From NCBI RefSeq assembly GCF_000732605.1, contig NZ_JPME01000015.1, positions 124,001 to 188,000 on the forward strand: 64,000 nt of DNA, in the 5' to 3' direction. A program made the position numbers and the translations under genes. Shown piece after piece: positions 42,609 through 53,026 of this stretch. The notes under the pieces are model-generated. The model worked only from the letters and a program-made list of their open reading frames with translations, ran no database searches and had not been told where the DNA came from. The number at the start of each line of letters is the position of its first letter. Position 1 is the first letter of the stretch. The DNA is from Lacrimispora celerecrescens. GTDB taxonomy: Bacteria; Bacillota; Clostridia; Lachnospirales; Lachnospiraceae.

Positions 42609-44528
42609 ATGGCAAAAGCACAGTATAATGCGGATAGTATTACCGTATTGGAAGGCCTTGAGGCGGTTCGAAAACGTCCGGGCATGTATATAGGCAGTGT
42701 TGGGACAAAGGGATTGAACCATTTGATTTATGAGATTGTAGATAACGCGGTAGACGAGCATCTTGCCGGTTTTTGCAGTCAGATATGGGTCACCCTGGAA
42801 GCAGATGGATCCTGTACCGTAAAGGATGCTGGACGAGGAATTCCGGTAGAGATGCATAAAAAGGGAATATCGGCAGAGCGAGTCGTACTGTCTACCCTTC
42901 ATGCAGGCGGTAAATTTGATAATGACGCCTACAAGACCAGCGGCGGCCTGCACGGAGTTGGTTCCTCGGTTGTGAACGCCCTGTCTGCCCACATGAAAAT
43001 TAAAATATATAAGAATGGTCTGATTCATTACGACGAATATGAGCGGGGCATACCAACGGTAGATCTGGTGGATGGCCTGCTTCCCACGTTAGGAAAAACA
43101 AAGGAGACAGGAACAGAAATCAACTTCCTGCCTGACAGTGAGATTTTTGAACGGATCCGTTTTAAAGCGGAATGGTTAAAAAGCCGTCTTCATGAAACCG
43201 CGTATTTGAATCCGGAGCTTCATATCACCTATGTCAACAAAAGGCAGGGAGAAGAGGAGACCGTCATTTATCATGAACCGGATGGAATTATCGCTTATGT
43301 AAGGGAGTTAAATTCCGGGAAGGATGCAATTCACGATCCGATTTATTTTAAGGGAACCCTGGATAAGGTTGAAGTGGAGGCTTCCCTGCAGTTTGTGGAT
43401 ACCTTTGAGGAGAATATCCTTGGCTTCTGTAACAATATTTTCACCCAGGAAGGGGGAACCCACTTAGCTGGATTTAAGACCCGCTTCACTCAAATGATCA
43501 ATAACTATGCAAGAGAACTGGGGATCTTAAAAGAAAAGGATGCCAACTTTACAGGAGCCGATACGAGAAATGGTTTAACAGCCGTGGTGGCAGTAAAGCA
43601 TCCGGATCCCATTTTTGAAGGACAAACTAAGACAAAGCTTGCAAGCGCCGATGCCACAAAGGCGGTATTTACTGTGGCAGGAGATGAGCTGCAGCGATAT
43701 TTTGACCGAAATCTGGAAGTCTTAAAAGCAGTGATTGGCTGTGCGGAAAAGTCTGCAAAGATCCGTAAAGCAGAAGAGAAGGCGAAAACCAACATGCTTT
43801 CTAAGTCTAAGTTTTCCTTTGACAGCAACGGGAAGCTGGCAAACTGTGAAAGCCGGGACGCCAAAGAATGTGAAATTTTTATCGTAGAGGGAGATTCTGC
43901 GGGCGGTTCTGCGAAAACGGCCCGTAACAGGCAGCATCAGGCCATTCTTCCGATCCGAGGAAAGATATTAAACGTAGAAAAGGCCTCTATGGACAAAGTT
44001 CTGGCCAATGCGGAGATCAAGACCATGATCAATACCTTTGGCTGCGGCTTTTCAGAAGGATATGGCAATGATTTTGATATTTCAAAGCTGCGGTATCATA
44101 AAATCATTCTTATGACCGATGCCGATGTGGATGGAAGCCATATCGACACCCTTCTTCTCACCTTTTTATACCGGTTTATGCCGGAGCTTATTTATAACGG
44201 ACATGTATTTATTGCCATGCCGCCTCTGTTTAAAGTGATTCCAAAGCGGGGAGCAGAACAGTACCTATATGATGAAAAGGAGCTGGAGCGCTACCGCAGA
44301 ACCCATACGGGAGAATTTACCCTGCAGCGGTATAAGGGACTTGGAGAAATGGATGCAGAACAGCTGTGGGAAACCACTCTGGACCCTGAAAGGCGGGTGC
44401 TGAAACAGGTGGAAATCGAGGATGCCCGTATGGCTTCGGAAATAACTGAAATGCTCATGGGAAGCGATGTGCCTCCAAGGCGGCAGTTTATCTATGAGCA
44501 TGCGGATGAAGCTGAGATTGACGCGTAA
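42609..44528 (+). CDS. parE: Type II topoisomerase subunit B (ParE-like; GyrB family)
   Basis: 639 residues from ATG 42609, chosen because GGAGGAG is just upstream. GHKL ATPase motifs: EIVDNAVDEHLAG, DAGRGIPVEMH and GLHGVGSSVVNALS. The Toprim domain has EGDSAGGSAKTARNRQHQAI and the metal-binding TDADVDGSH. It forms a heterotetramer with the next gene to pass duplexes through a double-strand break. The partner lacks an obvious GyrA box, so I favour topoisomerase IV; gyrase B is the alternative. Confidence 0.88.
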   Translation: MAKAQYNADSITVLEGLEAVRKRPGMYIGSVGTKGLNHLIYEIVDNAVDEHLAGFCSQIWVTLEADGSCTVKDAGRGIPVEMHKKGISAERVVLSTLHAGGKFDNDAYKTSGGLHGVGSSVVNALSAHMKIKIYKNGLIHYDEYERGIPTVDLVDGLLPTLGKTKETGTEINFLPDSEIFERIRFKAEWLKSRLHETAYLNPELHITYVNKRQGEEETVIYHEPDGIIAYVRELNSGKDAIHDPIYFKGTLDKVEVEASLQFVDTFEENILGFCNNIFTQEGGTHLAGFKTRFTQMINNYARELGILKEKDANFTGADTRNGLTAVVAVKHPDPIFEGQTKTKLASADATKAVFTVAGDELQRYFDRNLEVLKAVIGCAEKSAKIRKAEEKAKTNMLSKSKFSFDSNGKLANCESRDAKECEIFIVEGDSAGGSAKTARNRQHQAILPIRGKILNVEKASMDKVLANAEIKTMINTFGCGFSEGYGNDFDISKLRYHKIILMTDADVDGSHIDTLLLTFLYRFMPELIYNGHVFIAMPPLFKVIPKRGAEQYLYDEKELERYRRTHTGEFTLQRYKGLGEMDAEQLWETTLDPERRVLKQVEIEDARMASEITEMLMGSDVPPRRQFIYEHADEAEIDA

Positions 44529-44540
44529 GGAGAAGGAGTA

Positions 44541-46775
44541 ATGGCAGAAAAAATCATTAAAACAGAGTATTCCGAGGAAATGCAGAAGAGCTACATGAAT
44601 TATTCCATGAGCGTAATCACAGCCAGAGCGATCCCGGATGCAAGAGACGGATTAAAGCCGGTACAGCGGCGAGTATTATATGACATGAGCGAGCTTCATT
44701 TAAACCATGATAAGCCCCACCGGAAGTCGGCGCGTATCGTGGGTGATACCATGGGTAAATACCATCCCCATGGAGACAGCTCCATTTACGAAACTTTGGT
44801 AGTCATGTCCCAGATATTTAAAAAGGGGATGCCTCTGGTCAACGGCCACGGAAACTTTGGTTCCATTGAGGGAGACGGGGCGGCAGCCATGCGTTACACG
44901 GAAGCCAGGCTGGAAAAATTTGCGGAAGAAGTCTATTTAAAGGACTTAGATAAGACGGTCGAGTTTGTCCCAAATTATGATGAAACGGAAAAGGAACCGG
45001 AAGTTCTTCCCGTTAGGGTTCCGAACTTACTGATCAACGGGGCGGAAGGGATTGCGGTAGGCATGAGCACCAGCATTCCCCCCCATAACCTTGGTGAAGT
45101 GCTAGATGCGGTTCGTGCGTATATTGACAATCCGGATATTTCCATACAGGAATTAATGGAATATTTACCTGGGCCGGATTTTCCTACTGGCGGTATTATA
45201 GCCAATAAAAGTGATCTGCCTGCCATTTACGAAACCGGTGCAGGAAAAATCAAGCTCAGAGGCAAAATAGAAGTGGAGCTTGGAAAACGAAAGGCAGATA
45301 AGGATAAACTGGTAATCACTGAGATCCCCTACACCATGGTGGGAGCCGGAATCAATAAATTTCTGATCGATGTGGCAGACCTGGTTGAGAGCAAAAAGCT
45401 TACGGATGTGGTAGATATTTCCAACCAGTCCAACAAAGATGGGATCAGGATTGTTCTGGAGCTGAGAAAGGATGCAGATGTGGAGAAAATCCGCAACATC
45501 CTTTATAAGAAAACAAAGCTGGAAGATACCTTTGGAGTCAACATGCTGGCCATTGCAGGCGGGCGCCCGGAAACCCTGGATTTAAAGGGAATCCTTAAAA
45601 ACTACCTGGATTTTCAATATAAAAATGCTACCAGAAAATATCAGACCCTTTTGGAAAAAGAGTTAGAGAAGAAAGAGATCCGGGAAGGCCTTATAAAAGC
45701 TTGTGACGTCATTGACTTGATCATCGCAGTTTTGAGAGGTTCCAAGAACTTAAAAGACGCAAAGAACTGTCTGATGACCGGGGATATCTCCAATATTAAT
45801 TTCCGTGTCAAGGGATTTGAAGAGGATGCGAAGAAGCTGTGCTTTACGGAAAAACAGGCGGGAGCCATTCTGGAAATGCGTCTTTACAAGTTGATCGGCT
45901 TAGAGATCCTTCAGTTGGAAAAGGAGTATAAGGAAACGCTTGCTAAAATCGCTGAATATGAAAAAATCCTGTCCAGCCGCAAAAATATGGATGCAGTCAT
46001 TAAAAAAGACTTGGACAATATCAAAGCCGAATATTCGACTCCAAGAAGGACTCTTATTGAGGATGGCAGGGAAGCAGTTTATGAGGAAGACGCAGTCGCC
46101 GTATCAGAGGTCACCTTTGTCATGGACCGTTTTGGCTACTGTAAGGTGCTTGATAAGAATACCTACGAAAGAAACAAAGAAACCATTGAAACAGAGAATC
46201 CTTATGTGGTAAACTGTCTGAATACGGATAAAATATGTATCTTCACCAATACAGGAAACTTACATCAGGTGAAGGTCCTGGATATCCCAGGCGGCAAGCT
46301 GCGGGATAAAGGGACACCTATAGATAATTTAAGCAAGTTTGATGGGGCAAAGGAAGAGATCATACACCTATGCCATGCACAGAGCTTCAAGAACCGTAAA
46401 TTTTTATTCGCTACCAGACAAGCCCTTGTAAAACTGGTACCGGGCGAGGAATTTGAAACAAATAACAGGACTGTAGCGGCTACTAAGCTTCAGGACGAAG
46501 ATGGGGTCATCAGCGTTCAGGTTGTAGAAGGACAGACGGATGTGGTGCTGCAGACGTCGGCAGACGTATTTTTACGTTTCCAGACGGAAGAGATTCCTGA
46601 GATGAAGAAGAATGCAAGAGGCGTGCGGGGAATCAAGCTGGCGCCTGGTGAAGAACTGGAGACTGTATATCTTTTAGGCGAGGATCCTATCATTCATTAC
46701 AAGGAAAAAGAGGTCCATTTAAACCGGCTGAAGATCGGAAAACGTGACGGAAAGGGCAGCAAGGTACGCCTTTAA
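44541..46775 (+). CDS. parC: Type II topoisomerase subunit A (ParC-like; GyrA family)
   Basis: 744 residues. The catalytic tyrosine is Y119 ([11 protein letters not shown]), preceded by the quinolone-resistance region ([17 protein letters not shown]). A long coiled-coil tower and a beta-pinwheel C-terminus follow ([12 protein letters not shown] blades). No QRRGGKG GyrA box is seen, and the length is short for GyrA, so a decatenating topoisomerase IV role is more likely. It starts 12 bp after parE. Confidence 0.88.
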   Translation: MAEKIIKTEYSEEMQKSYMNYSMSVITARAIPDARDGLKPVQRRVLYDMSELHLNHDKPHRKSARIVGDTMGKYHPHGDSSIYETLVVMSQIFKKGMPLVNGHGNFGSIEGDGAAAMRYTEARLEKFAEEVYLKDLDKTVEFVPNYDETEKEPEVLPVRVPNLLINGAEGIAVGMSTSIPPHNLGEVLDAVRAYIDNPDISIQELMEYLPGPDFPTGGIIANKSDLPAIYETGAGKIKLRGKIEVELGKRKADKDKLVITEIPYTMVGAGINKFLIDVADLVESKKLTDVVDISNQSNKDGIRIVLELRKDADVEKIRNILYKKTKLEDTFGVNMLAIAGGRPETLDLKGILKNYLDFQYKNATRKYQTLLEKELEKKEIREGLIKACDVIDLIIAVLRGSKNLKDAKNCLMTGDISNINFRVKGFEEDAKKLCFTEKQAGAILEMRLYKLIGLEILQLEKEYKETLAKIAEYEKILSSRKNMDAVIKKDLDNIKAEYSTPRRTLIEDGREAVYEEDAVAVSEVTFVMDRFGYCKVLDKNTYERNKETIETENPYVVNCLNTDKICIFTNTGNLHQVKVLDIPGGKLRDKGTPIDNLSKFDGAKEEIIHLCHAQSFKNRKFLFATRQALVKLVPGEEFETNNRTVAATKLQDEDGVISVQVVEGQTDVVLQTSADVFLRFQTEEIPEMKKNARGVRGIKLAPGEELETVYLLGEDPIIHYKEKEVHLNRLKIGKRDGKGSKVRL

Positions 46776-46935
46776 TGCTTGGCTGCAGCATACACTTTTA
46801 AGAAATGTACGCCCGTGACGCACAAATGTATTTTTCTGACGAATAAATATTGATTTTTTTTTCACTTTGTTATAGGATAGTTAAGAATTTAGCATATGAT
46901 AAGAATACAAAATGAAAAGAAAAGAGGAGAAAGCG

Positions 46936-48024
46936 ATGGAAAAAAGATTGCGAGTTGGCGTTTTAGGAGCAACCGGTATGGTGGGACAGAGATTTATTTC
47001 TCTTCTGGAGAATCATCCATGGTATGAGGTGGTGACAGTGGCAGCAAGTCCTCGTTCTGCTGGCAGAACTTATGAGGAAGCAGTGGGCGGCCGCTGGAAA
47101 ATGACCACTCCAATGCCTGAGGCCGTAAAAAATCTAACTGTCATGAATGTAAATGAAGTGGAATCAGTTGCTGCAAGTGTTGATTTTGTTTTCAGCGCTG
47201 TGGATATGACCAAGGAAGAAATAAAGGCCATTGAGGAAGCATATGCAAAGACCGGAACACCGGTTGTATCCAATAACAGCGCCCATCGGTGGACACCGGA
47301 TGTTCCTATGGTGGTGCCTGAGATCAATCCTGAGCATTTTGAAGTCATTGAGGATCAGAAAAAGCGTCTGGGCACGGACCGTGGATTCATTGTGGTTAAA
47401 CCCAACTGCTCGATCCAAAGTTATGCACCTGTTTTGACCGCCTGGAAGGAATTTGAACCATATGAAGTGGTGGCTACCACCTATCAGGCAATCTCCGGAG
47501 CCGGAAAGACCTTTAAAGACTGGCCGGAGATGGTAGAAAACATCATTCCTTATATAGGAGGAGAAGAAGAAAAGAGCGAGCAGGAACCTCTTCGCCTCTG
47601 GGGAAAGATTGAAAACGGAGAGATCGTTAAAGCCAGTGAACCGGTCATCACCTGCCAGTGCATCCGGGTACCCGTATTAAATGGACATACGGCAGCTGTA
47701 TTTGTAAAATTCCGCAAAAAACCTACCAAAGAGGAATTAATTGACCGCATGGTGAATTTTAAGGGCCTTCCACAGGAACTTGATCTTCCCAGTGCTCCCA
47801 AGCAGTTTATACAGTATCTGGAAGAGGATAACCGTCCCCAGGTAACTCTTGATGTGGATTTTGAAAATGGAATGGGAATTTCAGTAGGACGTTTAAGAGA
47901 AGATTCTGTTTACGATTATAAATTTGTGGGTCTGTCCCACAACACGGTCCGCGGTGCGGCCGGCGGTGCAGTTCTCTCGGCAGAACTTTTAACCGCAAAA
48001 GGATATATCAAAGCCAAAGAATGA
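46936..48024 (+). CDS. asd: Aspartate-semialdehyde dehydrogenase
   Basis: 362 residues from ATG 46936 (AGAGGAGA upstream). The NADP-binding loop is RVGVLGATGMVGQRFISLL and the catalytic cysteine is C158 in VVKPNCSIQSYAPVL. The long form with this spacing is the archaeal/fungal type found in many Clostridia. It reduces aspartyl phosphate toward lysine, threonine and methionine. No lysine riboswitch was found in its 160-bp upstream gap. Confidence 0.95.
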   Translation: MEKRLRVGVLGATGMVGQRFISLLENHPWYEVVTVAASPRSAGRTYEEAVGGRWKMTTPMPEAVKNLTVMNVNEVESVAASVDFVFSAVDMTKEEIKAIEEAYAKTGTPVVSNNSAHRWTPDVPMVVPEINPEHFEVIEDQKKRLGTDRGFIVVKPNCSIQSYAPVLTAWKEFEPYEVVATTYQAISGAGKTFKDWPEMVENIIPYIGGEEEKSEQEPLRLWGKIENGEIVKASEPVITCQCIRVPVLNGHTAAVFVKFRKKPTKEELIDRMVNFKGLPQELDLPSAPKQFIQYLEEDNRPQVTLDVDFENGMGISVGRLREDSVYDYKFVGLSHNTVRGAAGGAVLSAELLTAKGYIKAKE

Positions 48025-48091
48025 TTGGATCATAGAGCTCTCGACCTTCCGGGAGAGAGCTTTAAGTAAAAAGATATATGGAGGAAGGAAA

Positions 48092-49150
48092 ATGGCATAC
48101 AAGAAAGAGCTTTGGGGAAACATGCCCGATGGAAGGGAAGTGTATTTGTATACACTGGTAAATAGAAACGGAGTTTCCGCTTCTTTCACTAATCTGGGTG
48201 CAGTCTGGGTCAATATGAATGTGCCTGACAGGGATGGGAATGTAGTTGATGTGGTTCTGGGATTTGACAGTGCGGATGAGTATCTTATAAACCCGCCTCA
48301 TTTTGGAGCTCCCATCGGAAGGAATGCCAACCGTATTGCAGGTGCGAAATTCACCATTAATGGAAAAGATTACAAACTGGAGCCCAATAATGGACCTAAC
48401 AATCTTCACAGCGGCCCGGATCTTTACCAGAGCCGTCTTTGGGACAGTGAGGCGGAGGAAAATGACCTTGGAACCAGTGTCAGCTTTTCTCTCTTTTCGC
48501 CAGATGGAGATCAGGGATTTCCTGGGAATGCAAACATTACAATAACCTATACACTTACACCGGATAACAGCCTTGATATTTCCTACCATATGATCTGCGA
48601 TGCAGATACCGTAGCAAACTTTACCAATCACAGTTATTTCAACCTGGATGGACATGATGGCAAAGATACCTTGAAGCAGCGTGTCTGGATAGATGCAGAT
48701 ACATATACAAGGGCAGATGAAGGCTCGATTCCCACCGGGGAGTTCACCCCTGTTAAGGGAACCCCTATGGACTTTACTGTGATGAAACCCATTGAGCAGG
48801 ATATCCATGAAGACTATGAGGCACTGGTATTCGGCGGAGGTTATGACCATAACTGGGTCTTAAACCATCCGCAAGGTGAGGTTTCCCTGTGTGCCGCATC
48901 GGAATCAGATAAGACAGGCATCCGGATGGAGGTTTACACTGACCTTCCTGGAATACAATTCTACACTGCGAACTTCTTGAAAAATATGACGGGAAAAGGC
49001 GGGGCGGTATATGAAAAACGTTGCTGCTATTGCTTTGAAACCCAGTATTATCCTGATTCCGTAAATAAACCGGAATTCCAGTCTCCAGTCTTAAAAGCCG
49101 GCGAAGAATATAAGACAACAACCATTTACAAGTTCTCAAATATCAAATAG
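48092..49150 (+). CDS. galM: Aldose 1-epimerase (mutarotase)
   Basis: 352 residues. Catalytic histidine in NFTNHSYFNLDGH and glutamate in CYCFETQYYPDSVN, with substrate-binding RNANRIAGAKF. It interconverts alpha and beta anomers of galactose and glucose. GGAGGAAGG precedes the ATG. A stem AGCTCTC / GAGAGCT between asd and galM is a weak terminator, so it is probably a separate unit. Confidence 0.95.
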   Translation: MAYKKELWGNMPDGREVYLYTLVNRNGVSASFTNLGAVWVNMNVPDRDGNVVDVVLGFDSADEYLINPPHFGAPIGRNANRIAGAKFTINGKDYKLEPNNGPNNLHSGPDLYQSRLWDSEAEENDLGTSVSFSLFSPDGDQGFPGNANITITYTLTPDNSLDISYHMICDADTVANFTNHSYFNLDGHDGKDTLKQRVWIDADTYTRADEGSIPTGEFTPVKGTPMDFTVMKPIEQDIHEDYEALVFGGGYDHNWVLNHPQGEVSLCAASESDKTGIRMEVYTDLPGIQFYTANFLKNMTGKGGAVYEKRCCYCFETQYYPDSVNKPEFQSPVLKAGEEYKTTTIYKFSNIK

Positions 49151-49170
49151 TAATGAGCAGATAAAATAAA

Positions 49171-49200
49171 CCAGGGACGCAGGAGACTGCGCCCCTGCTC
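49171..49200 (+). terminator. Probable terminator after galM
   Basis: CAGGGACGCAG / CTGCGCCCCTG around GAGA with one mismatch, followed by a short pyrimidine tract CTCTT. Confidence 0.5.
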
Positions 49201-49228
49201 TTATGTGAAAGGACATCTAGGTGTACAT

Positions 49229-50119
49229 ATGAATAAACAGGACGGAAAAGGGATTAAGGCATTATCTGCCTTGGGCCTGATTATTACAACCATCATATGG
49301 GGCAGCGGCTTTGTTGTGATGAAGAATTCGGTGGAAGTGGTTACTCCGGTTTACTTGCTGGCTTTACGTTTTACCATTGCTTCTGTTGCGCTGGTAGCTG
49401 TATTCTGGAAGCGGATAAAAAAGATCAATCAATCGGATCTGATGTGCGGCGGATTGTTAGGCGTATTTTTATTTGTCAGTTATCTTTTTCAGACCTATGG
49501 ACTGAAATATACCACTGCCAGTAAAAATGCCTTTATCACCACATTGTACGTAATCCTGGTTCCATTTCTCCATTGGTTTTATAACAGAAAAAAGCCTTCC
49601 CGGAACAATGTGGCGGCAGCAGGAATCGCAGTGCTGGGACTTGCGCTGTTGTCCCTGGAGGGAGACCTTTCCGTGAATATTGGGGATTTGATGACTTTGG
49701 TATGCGGCTTTTTCTTTGCGTTTCATATTGTTTTTATTGACCGTTATACCGAAGACCATGATCCCATTATCCTGACTGTGATCCAGATGGTCTTGGCTGC
49801 AATCTTAAGCTGGGCAATTGCTCCGTTTTTGGAAGGTTCCTTAGATTTAACCGTGATTGACACTTCTATGATGACCGGTTTGTTATATCTGGGTATCTTT
49901 TGCACGATGATCTGTTTTCTTCTCCAGAATGTGGGACAAAAGCATTTGACTCCCAATACTTCCTCCATTATTTTATCCTTTGAAGCTGTATTCGGCCTGA
50001 TGTTTTCCGTTCTGTTTTTGGGGGAGCAGGTGACGATAAAACTGGCGGCAGGATGTGTGCTGATGTTCGCCTCCGTCATCTTATCTGAATATAAAAGGAA
50101 AGGTTCCGCGAACGCATAG
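49229..50119 (+). CDS. EamA/DMT-superfamily transporter
   Basis: 296 residues from ATG 49229 (AGGTG upstream; a GTG at 49205 has no site). Ten predicted helices in two EamA repeats; the first begins LGLIITTIIWGSGFVVMKNS and the second near GDLMTLVCGFFFAFHIVFID. The family exports metabolites and amino acids. The substrate cannot be inferred from the neighbours. Confidence 0.9.
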   Translation: MNKQDGKGIKALSALGLIITTIIWGSGFVVMKNSVEVVTPVYLLALRFTIASVALVAVFWKRIKKINQSDLMCGGLLGVFLFVSYLFQTYGLKYTTASKNAFITTLYVILVPFLHWFYNRKKPSRNNVAAAGIAVLGLALLSLEGDLSVNIGDLMTLVCGFFFAFHIVFIDRYTEDHDPIILTVIQMVLAAILSWAIAPFLEGSLDLTVIDTSMMTGLLYLGIFCTMICFLLQNVGQKHLTPNTSSIILSFEAVFGLMFSVLFLGEQVTIKLAAGCVLMFASVILSEYKRKGSANA

Positions 50120-50196
50120 TTATCAGAAAGATTTGCCATTCATGAATTTTAGTGTTATAATGAACAGGTTACTATCATAAAGCGGTAGGGAGATAT

Positions 50197-52320
50197 ATGT
50201 CGAAATCGTTATACATTGCAGAAAAACCAAGTGTAGCCCAAGAGTTTGCCAATGCTTTAAAGGCGAACGGAAGGCGCAGGGATGGATATATAGAATCGGA
50301 TCAGGTGATCATTACCTGGTGCGTAGGGCATCTGGTAACGATGAGCTATCCGGAAAGCTATGATCCCAAATTTAAGCGGTGGAGTCTATCCACCCTTCCT
50401 TTTCTTCCTAAGGAATTTAAGTACGAGGTGATTCCAAACGCTGAAAAACAATTTAAAATTGTTAGCAGTCTGCTAAACCGTCCTGATGTGGATACCATTT
50501 ATGTATGCACGGACTCCGGGCGGGAAGGAGAGTACATATACCGCCTGGTGGCGCAAATGGCAGGAGTGAGGGACAAGAAGCAGAAACGTGTGTGGATTGA
50601 TTCCCAGACAGAGGATGAGATTTTAAGAGGTATACGGGAAGCAAAGGATGAATCCGAATACGATAATCTTTCAGCCTCAGCCTATTTAAGGGCAAAAGAA
50701 GATTATCTCATGGGAATTAATTTTTCCCGATTGCTTACACTAAGATATGGCCAGCATATTTCCAATTACTTAAAAAGCGGGAAGAATACGGTAATATCCG
50801 TCGGCCGAGTCATGACCTGTGTCATGGGAATGGTGGTGCGGAGAGAGCGAGAGGTCAGGGATTTTGTTAAAACTCCGTTTTACCGTGTAATCGGAACCTT
50901 TTCCAGAGAGGATGCGGCGAACCCCGAATTGTCGGGTATGGATTTTGATGGGGAGTGGAGAAGCGCTCCTGGGTCCAAGTACTTTGAATCCCCGTTCCTT
51001 TATAAGGAAAACGGCTTTAAGGAACGAAAGTATGCAGAAGAGCTGATAAACACCCTGTCATTCATGGATCCCATGGAAGGAACCGTTGCTTCCATCGAAA
51101 AGAAAAAGGAAACAAAGAACCCTCCATTGCTTTACAATCTGGCTGAGCTTCAGAATGACTGCTCTAAGATGTTTAAAATCAGTCCTGATGAGACCCTAAA
51201 GCAGGTTCAAGAGCTTTATGAAAAGAAACTGGTCACTTACCCAAGAACCGATGCCAGAGTATTATCCACGGCGGTTGCAAAGGAGATCCATAAGAATATA
51301 ACCGGACTTAAGGGCTTTGAACCTTTGGCAAAAGCAGCGGCAGAGGTTATGGAGAAGGGCTCTTTTAAGACAATTGAAAAAACCAGGTACGTCAATGATA
51401 AGCAGATCACGGACCATTATGCCATAATACCCACCGGTCAGGGACTTGGCGCGTTGAGGGGACTGTCTCCCCTGACATTGAAGGTTTATGAAGTCATAGC
51501 GAGAAGATTTATAAGTGTCTTTTATCCGCCGGCTATTTATCAGAAGTATGCTTTGGAGCTTGTGGCGGATACAGGTCCCGTTTCAGATCCAGCCCCGAAT
51601 CAGGAGCCGGGAAAGGAACATTTTTATGCTAATTTCCGGGTCATGCTGGAAGCGGGATATTTAAAAGTCGCAGACGTGTCCTGGGGAAAAAAGAAGCAGC
51701 AGGATGAAGGAAACGGCGAAGTGCCATCTGAGGACAATGGACAAGAGGAGAACAACCAGGAGTCCTCTCAGAATCAAATGGATAATCCCGCATTCGTTGC
51801 CATGCTTGGCACTCTGAAAAAAGGAATGAAGCTTCCTCTTAAAAAGCTGACGATTAAAGAAGGAGAAACCTCCCCTCCCAAGCGCTATACCTCCGGTTCC
51901 ATGATCTTAGCCATGGAAAACGCCGGACAGCTTATAGAAGATGAAGAGCTCCGCGCCCAGATCAAGGGAAGCGGAATAGGAACCAGTGCTACCCGGGCTG
52001 AGATTTTAAAAAAGCTGTGCAATATCAAGTATCTTTCCTTGAACAGCAAGACCCAGGTAATTGTTCCCACTCTATTGGGAGAAATGATTTTCGACGTAGT
52101 CAATGCTTCCATCAGACAGCTTCTTAATCCGGAATTGACAGCAAGCTGGGAAAAAGGGCTGACTTATGTGGCCGAGGGGTCCATAACCCCGGAAGAGTAT
52201 ATGCAGAAGCTGGAGAATTTTGTTGCCGGGCGGACCGCAGGAGTTTTGAGACTTAACAATCATTACGATCTGCATGGTGTATTTGATGCTGCGGCAGCTA
52301 ATTATAATAAACAAAAATAG
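50197..52320 (+). CDS. topB: DNA topoisomerase III (type IA)
   Basis: 707 residues. The Toprim start is SLYIAEKPSVAQEFANAL with CTDSGREGEYIYR as the metal motif. The active-site tyrosine is Y348 in LVTYPRTDARVLS. It lacks the zinc ribbons of TopA and has an acidic Gln/Asn-rich insert near residue 510 (QEENNQESSQNQ). Type III enzymes decatenate single-stranded or gapped DNA during replication. GGGAGAT precedes the ATG. Confidence 0.95.
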   Translation: MSKSLYIAEKPSVAQEFANALKANGRRRDGYIESDQVIITWCVGHLVTMSYPESYDPKFKRWSLSTLPFLPKEFKYEVIPNAEKQFKIVSSLLNRPDVDTIYVCTDSGREGEYIYRLVAQMAGVRDKKQKRVWIDSQTEDEILRGIREAKDESEYDNLSASAYLRAKEDYLMGINFSRLLTLRYGQHISNYLKSGKNTVISVGRVMTCVMGMVVRREREVRDFVKTPFYRVIGTFSREDAANPELSGMDFDGEWRSAPGSKYFESPFLYKENGFKERKYAEELINTLSFMDPMEGTVASIEKKKETKNPPLLYNLAELQNDCSKMFKISPDETLKQVQELYEKKLVTYPRTDARVLSTAVAKEIHKNITGLKGFEPLAKAAAEVMEKGSFKTIEKTRYVNDKQITDHYAIIPTGQGLGALRGLSPLTLKVYEVIARRFISVFYPPAIYQKYALELVADTGPVSDPAPNQEPGKEHFYANFRVMLEAGYLKVADVSWGKKKQQDEGNGEVPSEDNGQEENNQESSQNQMDNPAFVAMLGTLKKGMKLPLKKLTIKEGETSPPKRYTSGSMILAMENAGQLIEDEELRAQIKGSGIGTSATRAEILKKLCNIKYLSLNSKTQVIVPTLLGEMIFDVVNASIRQLLNPELTASWEKGLTYVAEGSITPEEYMQKLENFVAGRTAGVLRLNNHYDLHGVFDAAAANYNKQK

Positions 52321-52331
52321 GAGATTATAAA

Positions 52332-53015
52332 ATGAAAAAAGAAGATATGACAAACCAGGATTTATTTGATACTACCCATACGATAGCAAAATTATTATTT
52401 GAGCAGACCACTTATCCATGGGAAATCATCCCGAAAATCAGTGAATTCATTGTTTCTCTGGGAGAGCGTCTTCCAAAGGATGAGTATGTTCACGTAGGAA
52501 AAGCAGTATGGATTCATAAATCCATTAATCTTCCGCCAACAGCTTGTATGGGTGAGCATGTGATCATCTGTAAGGGCGCACAGATCCGTCATTGTGCATT
52601 TATCAGAGGCAACGCTATCATTGGAGAAGGTGCTGTAATAGGAAACTCTTCTGAAATTAAGAACTCCATTCTTTTTGACGGCGTACAGGTTCCTCACTAT
52701 AACTACGTAGGAGATTCCATCTTAGGCTACAAGTCTCATATGGGCGCTTCTTCTCTGGCTTCCAATGTTAAATCCGATAAGTCTTTGGTTACAGTTCATG
52801 CAGAAGACGGAGATATTGAGACAGGACTTAAGAAATTCGGTGCGATCATAGGAGATTTCACGGAAGTTGGCTGCGGTGCAGTTTTGAATCCAGGAACCGT
52901 AATTGGACCGAAATCCAATATTTATCCTCTTTCCTGCGTTAGAGGTTGTGTAGATGCTAACTCCATCTATAAGAACCAGGGAGAAATCGTAGAGAAAAAA
53001 ATGATTGAGGAATAA
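52332..53015 (+). CDS. Left-handed beta-helix nucleotidyltransferase-like protein
   Basis: 227 residues with hexapeptide repeats from about residue 60 (VWIHKSINLPPTACMGEHVI, AFIRGNAIIGEGAVIGN, AIIGDFTEVGCGAVLNPGTV). There is no N-terminal pyrophosphorylase domain, so it resembles the GlmU acetyltransferase half. Lachnospiraceae homologues are often named UDP-N-acetylglucosamine pyrophosphorylase-like. A sugar-nucleotide acyltransferase role is an inference. It is 11 bp after topB. Confidence 0.75.
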   Translation: MKKEDMTNQDLFDTTHTIAKLLFEQTTYPWEIIPKISEFIVSLGERLPKDEYVHVGKAVWIHKSINLPPTACMGEHVIICKGAQIRHCAFIRGNAIIGEGAVIGNSSEIKNSILFDGVQVPHYNYVGDSILGYKSHMGASSLASNVKSDKSLVTVHAEDGDIETGLKKFGAIIGDFTEVGCGAVLNPGTVIGPKSNIYPLSCVRGCVDANSIYKNQGEIVEKKMIEE

Positions 53016-53026
53016 GGAACAGTACA

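Noticed and set aside
42609-46775. Calling the pair gyrB-gyrA with confidence
   Set aside because: No GyrA box is visible and the A subunit is short, so topoisomerase IV is preferred, although the B subunit alone cannot decide.
46776-46935. Lysine riboswitch or T-box before asd
   Set aside because: No conserved aptamer blocks or T-box sequence were seen in the gap.
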